From Frankia sp. QA3 (lineage in GTDB: Bacteria > Actinomycetota > Actinomycetes > Frankiales > Frankiaceae): DNA of 64,000 bases. Under the pieces are notes generated by a model. That model was not told the origin of the DNA and did not search any database. It saw only the letters and a list, made by a program, of their open reading frames with translations. The translations under genes and the position numbers were made by a program. Location of the stretch: positions 229,384 to 293,383 of the forward strand of contig NZ_CM001489.1 in NCBI RefSeq assembly GCF_000262465.1, in the 5' to 3' direction. Below, in pieces: positions 19,435 through 28,972 of this stretch. Numbering within the stretch: the stretch's first letter is position 1; every line of letters begins with the position of its first letter.

Positions 19435-19534
19435 CTGGTGAGGCATCTGTCGGAACCTCCCTTCGGGAGAGGAAGCAGGAAACCCGGGGCGTGAGCCTTG
19501 GAATCCCCCGCCTTCAGGCGGGGGAGGATGTCAA
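19435..19534 (+). ncRNA. Probable omega-RNA 3' region and IS right end (copy B)
   Basis: The 100 bp after tnpB contain an inverted gaacctcccttcgggagagg hairpin region (19451-19470: CTCCC, loop TTC, GGGAG) and the terminal 8-bp stem. By the TnpB model this is the scaffold, and the flank beyond aggatgtcaa would be the guide. Inferred from family knowledge. Confidence 0.5.
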
Positions 19535-19676
19535 GGCGCGACTCTACGAACCGCGCGGGGCGCCCGCCGGGCTTTGGTCGATCGGGCGGGACGGGTGAGC
19601 GCCCCCCACGCCGGATCCGCTTCGCCCGCCCCGGCTCCGCTTTGCCGGTGGACCGGGGCCCGGTGAACGGGCGACG

Positions 19677-20357
19677 TCAGGCCGGACGGGCGGGTGCGTG
19701 GCGCTGGGCCGCGCGCAGCACCGCCCGGGCGATCTCGTAGCCGGCGATGGGCAGCTTCAGCCACCAGTGGTCGAGGAACCGGTAGTCGTCGGCGGGCACG
19801 ACCCGGGCGGCGAGCTCGGGCCGCAGCCGGCGCAGGTACCGGCGCCCGCGCGCCGCGTGCAGCGGGTCCGAGGCGATCGTGACCGTGTCCGCCGACTCGA
19901 CGAACGGCAGCGCGAACGTGATGTTCTCCCAGGTGTTGCGGGCCGCGGTCTCCAGCCGGATCTTCTCCGCGGGCACGCCGAGCGTCTCGCGCGCGTACCC
20001 GGCCATGGCCTCCGCCTCGGTCACCGCGCCGGGCGGACCACCCCCGGTGAAGATCAGCCGGCTGCCCGCGTCCGGGGCGAGCGAACGCACCCCGATCTCG
20101 GTGCGCCAGCGTTGGAGCGGATGCAGGCCGCCCGCGTGGGTCGACGGGAAGCCGAGGACGACGACCGCCTGAGCGCCCCGTCCCGTCGGGTGGGCGCGTC
20201 CATCGCCGCGGAGCTGGCGCGACGCCAGCCAGTGCAGCGCCTCGGCGACGGCGACCGGGGCTGCGGCGACAGCGGCGACGGCGGCGACGGCGCGCAGTCG
20301 TCGTGCCCATGGTCGCTCACGGGTGGGCCGGGTCGCTGTCACGAGGCCATCCAACAC
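19677..20357 (-). CDS. DUF218 (YdcF/SanA-like) membrane-associated protein
   Basis: 226 residues. One N-terminal membrane helix (RLRAVAAVAAVAAAPVAVAE), then the DUF218 core: AQAVVVLGFPSTHAGGLHPL, SRLIFTGGGPPGAVTEAEAM, LETAARNTWENITFALPFVE and DTVTIASDPLHAARGRRYLR. The ExA.NT.EN motif is conserved in the family. Members are linked to envelope integrity, but the substrate is not known. The gap 19535-19676 before it shows nothing. Confidence 0.82.
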   Translation of the reverse strand: MLDGLVTATRPTRERPWARRLRAVAAVAAVAAAPVAVAEALHWLASRQLRGDGRAHPTGRGAQAVVVLGFPSTHAGGLHPLQRWRTEIGVRSLAPDAGSRLIFTGGGPPGAVTEAEAMAGYARETLGVPAEKIRLETAARNTWENITFALPFVESADTVTIASDPLHAARGRRYLRRLRPELAARVVPADDYRFLDHWWLKLPIAGYEIARAVLRAAQRHAPARPA

Positions 20358-20467
20358 CGGGCCTGGGCGCTTTCGGTCGGTTCCGTAAGCGATGCGGCGG
20401 ATGTCCCTGTCGGCTGACAGCAGACGACGATCATGTCGAGGTCGCCGGCGCAGTAGGGTCGCGGTGA

Positions 20468-20541
20468 CGCTGGGCCGGACAAGGATGCTGGGTCAGACAA
20501 GGACGCTGGGTCAGACAAGGACGCTGGGCCGGACAAGGAGG
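20468..20541 (+). repeat. 18-bp tandem repeat overlapping a ribosome-binding site
   Basis: Four copies of cgctggg(t/c)c(a/g)gacaagga lie directly upstream of the oxidoreductase GTG. The last copy reads acaaggaggaacc, so it supplies the AAGGAGG ribosome-binding site; earlier copies end in aagga. Copy-number change would alter the leader length without changing the site. Confidence 0.8.
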
Positions 20542-20545
20542 AACC

Positions 20546-21424
20546 GTGCGGCCGTTCCGGTTCGGGGTGAACATGCTTGCGGTCTCGGCGCCGGGGGAGT
20601 GGTCCGCGGCGGCCCGCCGGGCCGAGGAGCTGGGCTATGACGTGCTGCTCGTTCCGGATCATCTCGGCCTGCCCGCGCCGTTCCCCGCGCTTGTCGCCGC
20701 CGGTGCCGCCACCGGCCTGCGGGTCGGCACGTTCGTGCTCAACGCCGCCTTCCACAACCCGGCTCTGCTGGCCCGCGACGTCGCGACCACCGACGTGCTG
20801 ACGGCGGGGCGGCTGGAGCTGGGGGTCGGCACGGGTTACGTGGCCGAGGAGTTCGCCGCCGCCGGCATCCCGTTCGGCACCGCGAAGGACCGCGTCGACA
20901 CCCTCGAGCGGGTCATCGACGCGGTGTACGGCGTGCTGGCCGATCCCGCCGCCGCGCCGCAGCCGGTGCAGCGGCCGGTGCCGCTGGTCGTCGGCGGCAA
21001 CGGGGACCGGATGCTCACGCTGGCGGCGCGCCGGGCGGACATCGCCGCGTTCACCGCCGCCGCCTTCGACCCGGCGAACCCGGGCAACCTGCGGCCGCTG
21101 TCCGGGGACGCGTTCGCCGAGCGGGTCGCCTTCTTCGACAAGGTCGCCGGCGAGCGGGCCGGCGAGATTGAGCGCAACCTGCTCTTCCAGGCCGTCACGG
21201 TCACCGACGACCGGCAGGCGGCGCTGGCGGCGTGGGTGCCCCGGCTACGGCACCTGAGCGCCGAGGAGATCCCCACGGTCCCGACGCTGCTGGCCGGCAC
21301 CGTCGAGCAGATCGCCGACCAGGTGCGCGGCCTGCGCGAGCGGTTCGGCATCACCTATTTCACCGTCCTGCAGCCCGCCCTGGAGGCGTTCGCCCCGGTG
21401 ATCGCCGCGCTGCGCCGCGACTGA
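20546..21424 (+). CDS. LLM-class F420-type oxidoreductase
   Basis: 292 residues with the luciferase-like monooxygenase barrel: FRFGVNMLAVSAPGEWSAAA, DVLLVPDHLGLPAPFPALVA, then LELGVGTGYVAEEFAAAGIP, VPLVVGGNGDRMLTLAARRA and a C-terminal RERFGITYFTVLQPALEAFA. Actinobacterial members of this subgroup usually use coenzyme F420. The substrate is unknown. The start is a GTG with AAGGAGG six bases upstream, provided by the tandem repeat. Confidence 0.85.
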   Translation: MRPFRFGVNMLAVSAPGEWSAAARRAEELGYDVLLVPDHLGLPAPFPALVAAGAATGLRVGTFVLNAAFHNPALLARDVATTDVLTAGRLELGVGTGYVAEEFAAAGIPFGTAKDRVDTLERVIDAVYGVLADPAAAPQPVQRPVPLVVGGNGDRMLTLAARRADIAAFTAAAFDPANPGNLRPLSGDAFAERVAFFDKVAGERAGEIERNLLFQAVTVTDDRQAALAAWVPRLRHLSAEEIPTVPTLLAGTVEQIADQVRGLRERFGITYFTVLQPALEAFAPVIAALRRD

Positions 21425-21535
21425 GCGCGCCACCGGCCCCGCGTCCGCGCGTGCGGTCGTGGGCTGGCTGGAGCGTGATCGTGCGCCGGCCGAAACTCGG
21501 TCGCCATCGGTCCAGCGGTCTGCCACGATCGGGCG

Positions 21536-22297
21536 ATGTCGCGCGGATTCGAGGAGTTGGTCGACGAGGCCGCGGCGCCCGTCGACGGCTGGGACTTCTC
21601 CTGGCTCGATGGCCGGGCCAGCGAGCAGCGGCCGTCGTGGGGGTACGCCCGCCTGGTGAGCGAGCGGATGGCCCGCGCCGACGCGGCCCTCGACGTGCAG
21701 ACCGGTGGCGGTGAGATGCTCGCCGGGGTGCCGCACCTGCCCCGTCGCACGGTCGCCGTCGAGTCCTGGCCGCCGAACATCGTGCGGGCGGCAGCGGCGC
21801 TGCACCCCCGCGGCGTCCACCTCGTCGCCGCGGACGGTGATCACACGCTGCCGTTCGCCGACGAGACGTTCGACCTCGTCGTCAGCCGGCACCCGGTGGC
21901 GACCTGCTGGCCGCAGATCGCCCGGGTGCTGCGGCCCGGCGGCGGTTACCTGTCCCAGCAGGTCGGCCCGGCCAGCGTCGGCGAGCTGACCGAGTACTTC
22001 CTCGGCCCGCAGCCGGCCTCGGCCCGCGGCCGCCGCCATCCCGACGGCGCGCGGGCCGCCGCCCACGCCGCCGGCCTGGCGGTCGTCGACCTGCGGATGG
22101 AGACGCTGCACACCGAGTTCCGCGACGTCGGCGCCGTGATCTACTTCCTGCGCAAGGTGGTCTGGATCGTTCCCGGCTTCACCGTCGAGCGCTACCGCGA
22201 GCGCCTCGCCGAGCTGCACGAGCGGATCCGCGCGACCGGCCCGTTCACCGCCCGCACCACCCGCTTCCTCATCGAGGCCCGCCGCCCGCACGATTGA
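21536..22297 (+). CDS. SAM-dependent methyltransferase
   Basis: 253 residues, class I fold: DAALDVQTGGGEMLAG as a variant of the SAM-binding glycine loop, RTVAVESWPPNI with an acidic residue at the end of strand 2, GDHTLPFADETFDLVVSRHP as motif for strand 4 and ARVLRPGGGYLSQQ. The first loop lacks the usual GxGxG and has TGGGE instead. It is 112 bp downstream of the oxidoreductase in the same direction. Substrate unknown. Confidence 0.8.
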   Translation: MSRGFEELVDEAAAPVDGWDFSWLDGRASEQRPSWGYARLVSERMARADAALDVQTGGGEMLAGVPHLPRRTVAVESWPPNIVRAAAALHPRGVHLVAADGDHTLPFADETFDLVVSRHPVATCWPQIARVLRPGGGYLSQQVGPASVGELTEYFLGPQPASARGRRHPDGARAAAHAAGLAVVDLRMETLHTEFRDVGAVIYFLRKVVWIVPGFTVERYRERLAELHERIRATGPFTARTTRFLIEARRPHD

Positions 22298-22315
22298 CTT
22301 GACGCGCCGGGGCGG

Positions 22316-25059
22316 TCAGCGGCGGACGGTCCAGTGGCGTGGGTCGCTCGCCGCCGGGAGGTAGCGGCAGGTCAGGCCGGTGGTGATGGTGGCCTGCAGC
22401 TCGGCGCCGAGATCGGGGTCGGCGGCGGCGATCGCGTCCAGGGCGCGCCTGACCGCCTTGCGTACGGCCGTGCGGGCGCGTTCGGCTGAGGTGCGCAACG
22501 CCCGGCTGCGCCCGCCGAGGCCGACGACGGCGCGCAGGTGCTCGGCCAGGGCATCCCAGTCGGCCTGGAGTTTGCCGGCTCGCTCGGTGTCGCCGTCGGC
22601 CTCGGCCGCCGAAGGGGTCGAAGACCCGGCGGCCGTCTCGGCGTGGGTACCGGAGGCGTCGATGCCGGCGGACGTGATGCCGGCGGACGTGATGCCGGCG
22701 GACGTGATGCCGGCGAGTTCGGTGTCGGCCGCGCGCAGCAGGGCGGCCCACTGGGCGGCGCGGACCGGCAGGCCCATCGCCACCGCCTCGGCGTGGGCGG
22801 CGGCCAGCAGCGTCCGCGCCCGCGCCCGGAGCCGGCCCGCGTGGTCAACGCGTCGGCGAGGTCGACCTGGGACAGGGCGGTGCCCGGCCGGTTGCCGAAC
22901 CGCCGGTTCGCGGCCACGGCGCGTTCGTGGTGGCGCACGGCTGCGTCGGCATCGCCGAGAGCCAGGGCGACGAGGTGGTGCAGCGCGGCGCGGGCCTCGT
23001 CGAGCCGGCCGGCGCGGGCCGCCATCATCGCGGCGCCCGCGGCGAAGGCGAAGTCGCCCGCGGTGAGCGTCGGGGAGGCGGCTGCCTCGGCCGCGAGGTC
23101 GAGCAGCTCCCCGTCGCGGCCCTGCATCCAGCGGATGCTGGCGAGCTGCGCGCCGTAGAACGCCTCGGCGTCCGCGTCCCCGACGGCCAGGCCGAACTCC
23201 AGGACGGTGCCGGCCGCGGCCGCCGCCTGCGCCAGCCGGCCCGCGCGCACCAGCCTCATCACGTCCATCGCCGCGACGATGTAGAGGACGCTCTGGCAGG
23301 CCAGGGCGTCGGCCCGCACCCGCAGCTCGGCGAGCGACCGCTCGGCCCGCGCGTCGCCGAGATGGAACAGGTCCACCGTCCGCCACAGCAGTCCCAGCAG
23401 TGCCAGCATGCCGTCCCCGGCGCTGGCGGCGACCGTGAGCAGCTCCTGCACGAGGGCCAGCTTCACCAGGTTGTGCTCGGGTCCGAGCATCGCGTGATGG
23501 GTCAGCGACAGCGCCTCCGCCAGGGCCGGGGCGTCGCCCGTCGCCCGGACCTCCGCGAGCGCCGCCAGCGCCCGCGCGGGCGTCGCGCCGTCGTAGACCG
23601 ACTCGGCGGCGAGCCGGACCGCCAGCCGCCCCCGCAGCGACGCCCCCTGCCGCCGGGACGGGTCGCTCGCCGCCCCGGAGCCCTCCGCCGCGCGGGCAGG
23701 GTCGGCCAGCGCGCCGAGGGCGGCGCGTTGCAGGGCCAGCACGCGCCGGCGGTCGATGGGATCGCGGTGCTCGTTGAGCCAGACGCCGCCCAGGCCCAGC
23801 GCCGCACGGGCCAGCAGGTTCGGGTCGTCGGCCCCGTCGACGGCATCGGCCGCGCGGGCGAAGGCCTCGCGGGCGGCGGACAGCCGGCCACAGGCAAGGA
23901 TCGCCTCGGCCCGTTCGACGAGCAGCGCGGCCCGGCCCGCGGCTGCCGGCCACGGATCGGACACGGCGACGGCGGCGTCGAGCAGGGCCGCGGCCTGCTG
24001 GTAGTCGAAGCCGCGGCGCATGTACCGGGCGGCGGCCCGGCAGGCCACCACCGCGCGCTGCGCATCCTCGCCGGAACGGGCGGCCGCCTGCAGGGCGTGA
24101 TGGGCGCGCAGCGTCAGCCGGTCCGCCCGGTCCGACGCGCCGATCAGGGCGGCGGCGGTGGCGTGCGCGTCGAGGCGTTCCCGCGGACGCAGCGTCGCGG
24201 CGGCGGCGCTGAGGATGACGTCATGCCCGAACCGGAAGCGGTCGGCGCCCTCCGGCTCGACGAGCCCGACCCGCCGCGCCTCGGCGAGCGCGTCGAGGAC
24301 GGCGTCGACGGGCCGGCCCGCCAGCGCGGCGACATCGTGGACGGCCACGGTCCGGCCGAGCACGGCGGCCAGGGCCAGCGTTCGGCGGCCGTCCGCGTCC
24401 AGGCGGTCGATGCTGTCCGCCACCGCCTGCTCCACGCCGGCAAGGCCCGCCTGCGGGGAGCCGTGCGCGACGACCCGGCTGACGAACAGCGGATTACCGC
24501 CGGTGATGGCGAGCACGGTCCGGGCCAGGTCCTGACCGGTAGGGCGCCCCTCGCAACCGCCTGCGCCGATGGCGCTGGCCGGGTCGATGGTGCTGGCCGG
24601 AGGGGCGTCGGCGGTGTGCACGTCGTCCAGCACGATCATGGTGGGCCGGTCGGTCAGCCGTCGCGTCAGCAGATCGGCGACCGCCTGGAAACGGGTGAAC
24701 CGTTCCGGGGCGGCCGACTCGTCGCCGAGCCCCTCGGCGAGCGGATGGCCGCCCGGCATGCCGCTCACCGCCGCCAGCACCGCCGCCAGCACCGCCGGCC
24801 AGGGCCACAGCGGCGGCGCGCCGCCGTAGGGCCAGCAGCGTCCCCACTCGACCCGGAAGCCGGCCTGCTCGGCCTGCGCGGCGGCCCGTTCGCACAGGTA
24901 CGTCTTGCCGATCCCCGCCTCGCCGGAGACGACGACGACCTGGCGCCGCTCGGCCGCCGCCTTCGCCGTGAGCCGGGCCAGCAGCGCCAGCTCCTCCCGG
25001 CGGCCGACGAACGCCCCCGCACCCGTGGGTACGGGGGCGAGCACGCCGTCGTGTGCCAA
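22316..25059 (-). pseudogene. LuxR/AfsR-type AAA_16 ATPase with TPR-like region, frameshifted
   Basis: A large signal-transduction ATPase: FVGRREELALLARLTAKAAA, Walker A VVVSGEAGIGKTYLCERAAA, Walker B PTMIVLDDVHTADAPP, then helical repeats. The upstream frame is natural from ~25059 (a TTG after GACGAGG; start uncertain) to about 22850 (FGNRPGTALSQVDLADALTT), after which sense continues in another frame (RTLLAAAHAEAVAMGLPVRA) to the normal family ending at 22316. One shift near 22830-22850 thus breaks the gene unless it is a sequencing error. No C-terminal HTH is seen. The spliced-out GITSA repeats (22661-22715) lie near the end. Confidence 0.7.
22661..22716. repeat. 15-bp tandem repeat in the ATPase 3' part
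   Basis: Four units of gatgccggcggacgt, giving ITSAG repeats on the coding (minus) strand. The first unit differs slightly. Confidence 0.85.
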
Positions 25060-25395
25060 CCTCGTCCACTCCCACCGTGCCCCGCGCGGCCCCGACGATG
25101 CGGCCGGACGTGGCCACTCCCGCCGAATCCTAGGAATGTCCGGGCGTCCGCGGGCCGCGCTGTCGTCAGGACGACGTGCCGATGGCCGCCACCGCGGCGG
25201 TCGCGGGGCGGCGGCACACCGGTGGCACATCCGCGGCACGCCCTGAGGGACGACTGCCGACGCCGGACCCGGGCGGCGACTCCCGCACGGTGTCGGCCTC
25301 CGGGCCCGGCAGGGGCGTGCCGGCACCGATCCGGCCGGATCCGCGAACAACCGGATCCGCGAGCAACCGGATCCGCGAGCAACCGGAGGATTGTC
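25060..25395. other. Divergent intergenic region with 17-bp direct repeats
   Basis: 336 bp between the leftward ATPase and the rightward small protein. It contains three tandem copies of a 17-bp unit (ccggatccgcgagcaac) at about 25327-25380, ending at the GGAGGA ribosome-binding site of the next gene. No gene is supported in the rest. Confidence 0.6.
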
Positions 25396-25806
25396 ATGGC
25401 GGACCATCGGGTGGCGACCGTGGGCACGTTTGTCGAGCCGATGGGCATGATCCGGTCGGCGGTGGGCGGCGCGATCGGGGGTGCCGTGGGCGCGGCCGTG
25501 GCCGCCAGCGGCTCCGCGGACGGAGCGGTGCTGGCCCGAGGCCAGATCGGCTATCTCGGTGTCTTTCCCGGCGAGGTCATCCTCTTCGCCGCCAAGCGGG
25601 GCGCCTGCCGGCCGAAGCCGACCGACGCGGTGATCGCGGCGGCGCCGCGGCCCGTCGTGCGGCTCGCCCAGGTCAACAAGGGAAAGATTGCCGGCGTGCT
25701 GGAGATTCATCTTCACGACGGCACGGCGTGGCGTTTCGAGGTGCCCCGCGTGCATCTCGGCGGCGCGCAGAAGGTCGCGGCCGTGCTTTCCCGGAACGCC
25801 TACTGA
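25396..25806 (+). CDS. Small conserved-looking protein with glycine-zipper helix
   Basis: 136 residues. After a short N-terminus comes a Gly/Ala helix (SAVGGAIGGAVGAAVAASGS) that could insert in a membrane or pack as a glycine zipper, followed by a compact beta-rich part: QIGYLGVFPGEVILFAAKRG, RLAQVNKGKIAGVLEIHLHD and FEVPRVHLGGAQKVAAVLSR. This second part looks like a PH-like fold, but I do not recognise a family. GGAGGA lies 6 nt before the ATG. Confidence 0.65.
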   Translation: MADHRVATVGTFVEPMGMIRSAVGGAIGGAVGAAVAASGSADGAVLARGQIGYLGVFPGEVILFAAKRGACRPKPTDAVIAAAPRPVVRLAQVNKGKIAGVLEIHLHDGTAWRFEVPRVHLGGAQKVAAVLSRNAY

Positions 25807-27332
25807 CGGCGCCCCACCGGTCCGGTGCGCCCGCGCCGGCGGCGGCGGTGCGCGGCGAGGCCGCGGCCCACCGCACGGCCGAGCAGGAACAGCACGAACA
25901 GCATGCCGGCCGCCGGCAGCGCCAGGACGACGGCGGCCGCGGCGTCGACGGCCGCGGTCAGCACCTGCCCATCACCGATCGCCGAACCGGCGGGCACGAG
26001 CTGCGCCCAGACGGCCCGAGCCGTCCGGGGCACGACGAACGGCACGGACACGAGCAGCATCACCAGGTTGACTCCGATCGCGGGCGCGGCCAGCAGCGCC
26101 CAGGCGGTCACCACCAGTCGAGCCCGCCGGGTCAGCCCGGTCAACCGCGCGCCGCCGGCCAGCCCGGCATGTCCCGCACCGCCGGGCGGGGCCGGCTGGT
26201 CGCCGGACAGCTCCCCGGCGGACGGCGGCCGGCGCCGGCCGGGCAGGACCGAGCGCAGCGCCGGGACCATCCGACTGAACAGGTCCGGCACCCCGGCGAG
26301 GTCCCCCATGATGTAGTAGCCGTCCAGCCGCACGAACGGCGCGAGCTGGCGGGCCGCGTCGACGTGGGCGAGCACGATCGCGGTCACCAGGACCTCGGCG
26401 TGGCTGACCGCGAGCGCGCCGCACAGCAGCAGCGCGTAGAGGCCGTTGAAGTAGATGCCGCCGAGGTCGGTGCGCAGCCGGCCGCGCCGGCTGAGCCGGT
26501 AGGAGTCCGTGACGTCGGTGAAGAACGCCGGCCACACCAGGTACATGCCGAAGCCGATCACGCCGGGTCGGGCGCCGCCGTAGCGGCAGGCGGCGGCGTG
26601 CCCGCACTCGTGGACCAGGGCACCGGCCAGGGTCAGTCCGACCACCGCCAGCATCAGCGCCGGGGTGGCCAGCACCGCGGCCGCGCTGTCGGCGACGCTG
26701 TGCCGGCGCAGCGCCCAGACGTCCGCCGCCACCAGCAGAGCGAGCAGGCCGGCGACGGCCGCCGGCCGGAACAGCACCGCGAGGACACCGCCCAACCGGG
26801 CCACCACCGGCGCGGGCAGCAGGGTTCGCCGGGCGGCGAGGGTGAACATCGCCGCCGCCCGGGGCGTCGGGGTGGCGCCGCCCGCGGCGGCGATGAGGCC
26901 CAGCGGCATCAGCCGGTCGGCGATCAGGTAGTGGACGTCGGCCCCGCTGACCGCTCGGCCGTCGCGCGCGGCCACCCGGCCGGCGATCGCCCCGACGTCG
27001 CGGGTGCCGTCCGCCGCCGCGAGGATGTGCGCGAGCAGCTCGGTGAGCGCGACGACCTGGCCGTCGCCCCGGCGGGCGAGCTGGACCGGCCGGTCCAGGC
27101 CGGAGCCGGCGAACTCACCGAGCAGGGTCAGACCGTCGGCCCGGCACGGTCGGGCGGGCACCATACCGGCCGCGCCGCCCGCCGCGCCGGGCTTGCCGCC
27201 CGCCGCGCCGGGCCCGGCGCGGTGCGGTGCCGAGGGTCGCGCATCGTTGCCCGGCTCCCCGGCGCGGAGCTGGCCCCCGGGTCCCACGGCGGTCGCCGGA
27301 CCAGGGGTGGGCAGCGGGCGGATGTCGGTCAT
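25807..27332 (-). CDS. PqqD-like/M50 zinc metalloprotease of a RiPP-like locus
   Basis: 507 residues. After a Gly/Pro-rich N-terminus, residues ~65-155 form a PqqD-like winged fold (VQLARRGDGQVVALTELLAH, VHYLIADRLMPLGLIAA), the type that recognises precursor peptides. Then come several membrane helices and the M50 metalloprotease motif HECGH in LAGALVHECGHAAACRYGGA, with MYLVWPAFFTDVTDSYRLSR as the usual second element. Proteins of this class (putative peptide zinc metalloprotease) accompany peptide-modification genes. Here the two genes just upstream encode sister short peptides, only 24 bp away, making processing or export of those peptides the most likely role. Confidence 0.8.
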
Positions 27333-27356
27333 CTCGGCCGTCCGTCGCAGGTCGGA

Positions 27357-27626
27357 TCAGTGGTCGTTGATCTGGAATATGATGTTGATACTGGGTACCA
27401 GCGAGATGAGGATCGGTAGGATCCCGCCGAGGATCTGCGGTTCGCCGTGCGCATCTATGTTGGCCATGTTCGACCAGGGCGAGTTGACCGGGAAAAACGT
27501 GGGATCGAATTCCCGGCGGCCGATCTCCACGGTTGCCAGCGTCAGCCTTTCGGGTAGTAGCTCCGCCTGCTCCAGGGCGAACTCGGGGCGTTCCCCGTCG
27601 ATTCCGTCCAGAGTTTCATTGTGCAT
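27357..27626 (-). CDS. Short peptide, putative RiPP precursor 1
   Basis: 89 residues. Shares with the peptide at 27785 the pattern EQAELLP-(E/D)-RLTLA-x-VEI-x-R-x-EFDP, then PVNSP and EPQI. The conserved N-terminal two thirds would be the leader; the C-terminus here is hydrophobic (ILGGILPILISLVPSINIIF followed by QINDH), unlike its sister. GGGGGAAG precedes the ATG closely. It is followed after 24 bp by the PqqD-M50 protease. Precursor status is inferred from size, duplication with divergent C-termini and context. Confidence 0.6.
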   Translation of the reverse strand: MHNETLDGIDGERPEFALEQAELLPERLTLATVEIGRREFDPTFFPVNSPWSNMANIDAHGEPQILGGILPILISLVPSINIIFQINDH

Positions 27627-27784
27627 TCTTCCCCCGTCGTGATCCAGTCTCCCTGACTGCTCGGACGGGTGGCACGCTAGCCGCCGTAAAACCTGGCGGC
27701 GAGGAACTCAGCCTGGCGTGTCATGCGGTACTCCGTACACGGTCTGACTGCGCTTCGACCGGCCCACGGGTCTGGGGGCCCGCG

Positions 27785-28036
27785 TCACCACTGGTTGATG
27801 TGATTCCAACTGCTGACGATGGATTCGACGAAAGACCCGCTGCTGTAGGCGATCTGCGGTTCGCTGTTGCTCTCGATATAGGAGTTGTTGCTGCCCGGGG
27901 AATTGACCGGGTAGTTGCTCGGGTCGAACTCCTGGCGGTTGATCTCGACGGCGGCGAGGGTGAGGCGGTCGGGCAGCAGCTCCGCCTGCTCCCGGGCCAG
28001 CTCCGCGGCGTCCAGTCCGCTGCCGGTACTCATCAT
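27785..28036 (-). CDS. Short peptide, putative RiPP precursor 2
   Basis: 83 residues, sister of the peptide at 27357: LAREQAELLPDRLTLAAVEI, NRQEFDPSNYPVNSPGSNNS, then NSEPQIAYSSGSFVESIVSS and a short WNHINQW end. The C-terminus is Ser/Asn-rich, with no Cys. GGAG lies 6 nt before two successive ATG codons (28036 and 28033). It is the first gene of the proposed operon; 27627-27784 between the peptides holds no gene. Confidence 0.6.
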   Translation of the reverse strand: MMSTGSGLDAAELAREQAELLPDRLTLAAVEINRQEFDPSNYPVNSPGSNNSYIESNSEPQIAYSSGSFVESIVSSWNHINQW

Positions 28037-28307
28037 CTGGCTCCGTTCGGCTCATGGGGTCGCGGGACGTGCGAACGAATGCGGCGCTCCGGCAGGCCCC
28101 CGGCCGCGCCGGGGCACTCGGTCGCGAACGACGGCGCAGCGTCCGCGACGGCCGACCGGTACCCCTGGACTGTAGGAGCGCCCATGACTGACCGCAACAT
28201 GATGGGTCCGCTCCGGTCACGGCTGGCGGGGGTGGGTCGCATCGGCTCCCGGGGAGGCGAACGGCGGGGAGCGCGGACCGCCGCGGCGGGGGTCGAGGCC
28301 GGGCGAG

Positions 28308-28868
28308 GTGTCCGGATGGACGGACCTCAGCATGGAAGCCATGAGTTCCCCCGCCGACGCCCACGACCAGCACCGACACCCGGGCGCTGCCGGACGTTCC
28401 CGCCCCCGCGCCCGCATCCGCAACGAACGGGTCGTCTTCACCCGGATGAGTTCCTCGCAGGACCGCGCGGCGGACCTGATCACGTCGTTCGCCGGATCGC
28501 TGCCCTTCGTGTACCTGCACGCCGTCTGGTTCGGCGGCTGGATCCTGCTCAACGAGGGTGTGTTCGGCGACGCCGCGGTGTTCGACCGCTACCCGTTCGG
28601 ACTCCTCACGATGATCGTCAGCCTGGAGGCGATCTTCCTGTCGACGTTCGTCATGGTCAGCCAGAACCGGGCGGACGTCCGGCAGAACCTGCGCGCCGAT
28701 CTGGACTTCGAGACCAACCTGCGCTCCGAGGTCTGGTCGGTGCACATCGGCCGCGCCCTCGGCCTGGACCCCGACGAGATCGAACGGCACGTCCAGGAGA
28801 CCCTCGCCCACGCCCGCACCGAGATCAGCACCGGCCATCCCGCGCCGCTGGACCCCGACCGTCTGTGA
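28308..28868 (+). CDS. DUF1003 membrane protein
   Basis: 186 residues. DUF1003 core with two membrane helices: SSQDRAADLITSFAGSLPFV then YLHAVWFGGWILLNEG, and FGLLTMIVSLEAIFLSTFVM followed by VSQNRADVRQNLRADLDFET. Function not established. The start is uncertain: GTG 28308, ATG 28332 or ATG 28341 (the last with GGAAGCC just upstream). The preceding 28037-28307 shows no certain gene. Confidence 0.8.
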   Translation: MSGWTDLSMEAMSSPADAHDQHRHPGAAGRSRPRARIRNERVVFTRMSSSQDRAADLITSFAGSLPFVYLHAVWFGGWILLNEGVFGDAAVFDRYPFGLLTMIVSLEAIFLSTFVMVSQNRADVRQNLRADLDFETNLRSEVWSVHIGRALGLDPDEIERHVQETLAHARTEISTGHPAPLDPDRL

Positions 28869-28913
28869 TCCCGACCGTCTGTGACCCCGACCGTCTGTGA
28901 CCCCGACCGTCTG
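28861..28913. repeat. 16-bp tandem repeat after the DUF1003 gene
   Basis: Three to four copies of ctgtgaccccgaccgt, starting inside the last codons of the DUF1003 gene and ending in intergenic DNA. Each unit contains a tga in one frame, so the gene's stop lies in the first unit. Confidence 0.8.
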
Positions 28914-28972
28914 CGACCTCCAGCCGGTCCTGGCCCGACCGGTCCTGGCTCACCCGGGGATCCGGAGGCGGG

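Larger units (their letters stand above)
18179..19534 (+). mobile_element. IS605-type element with intact tnpB (copy B)
   Basis: The left end has GTGGAGATCCCG and a hairpin (CCCGTCC, loop TCCA, GGGCGGG at 18198-18215) followed by GGAGGAAACGGCG. The right end is ttggaat, CCCCCGCC, loop TTCA, GGCGGGGG (19505-19524), aggatgtcaa. The ends match copy A at 8587-9937, while the two tnpB genes are clearly diverged, so these are two lineages of one group rather than a recent duplication. No tnpA. Confidence 0.75.

Noticed and set aside
23000..25800. Very long rightward open frame (22927-25806)
   Set aside because: Up to 25395 it is antisense to the ATPase gene and has Arg/Gly/Pro-rich noise; only the last 136 codons read as protein.
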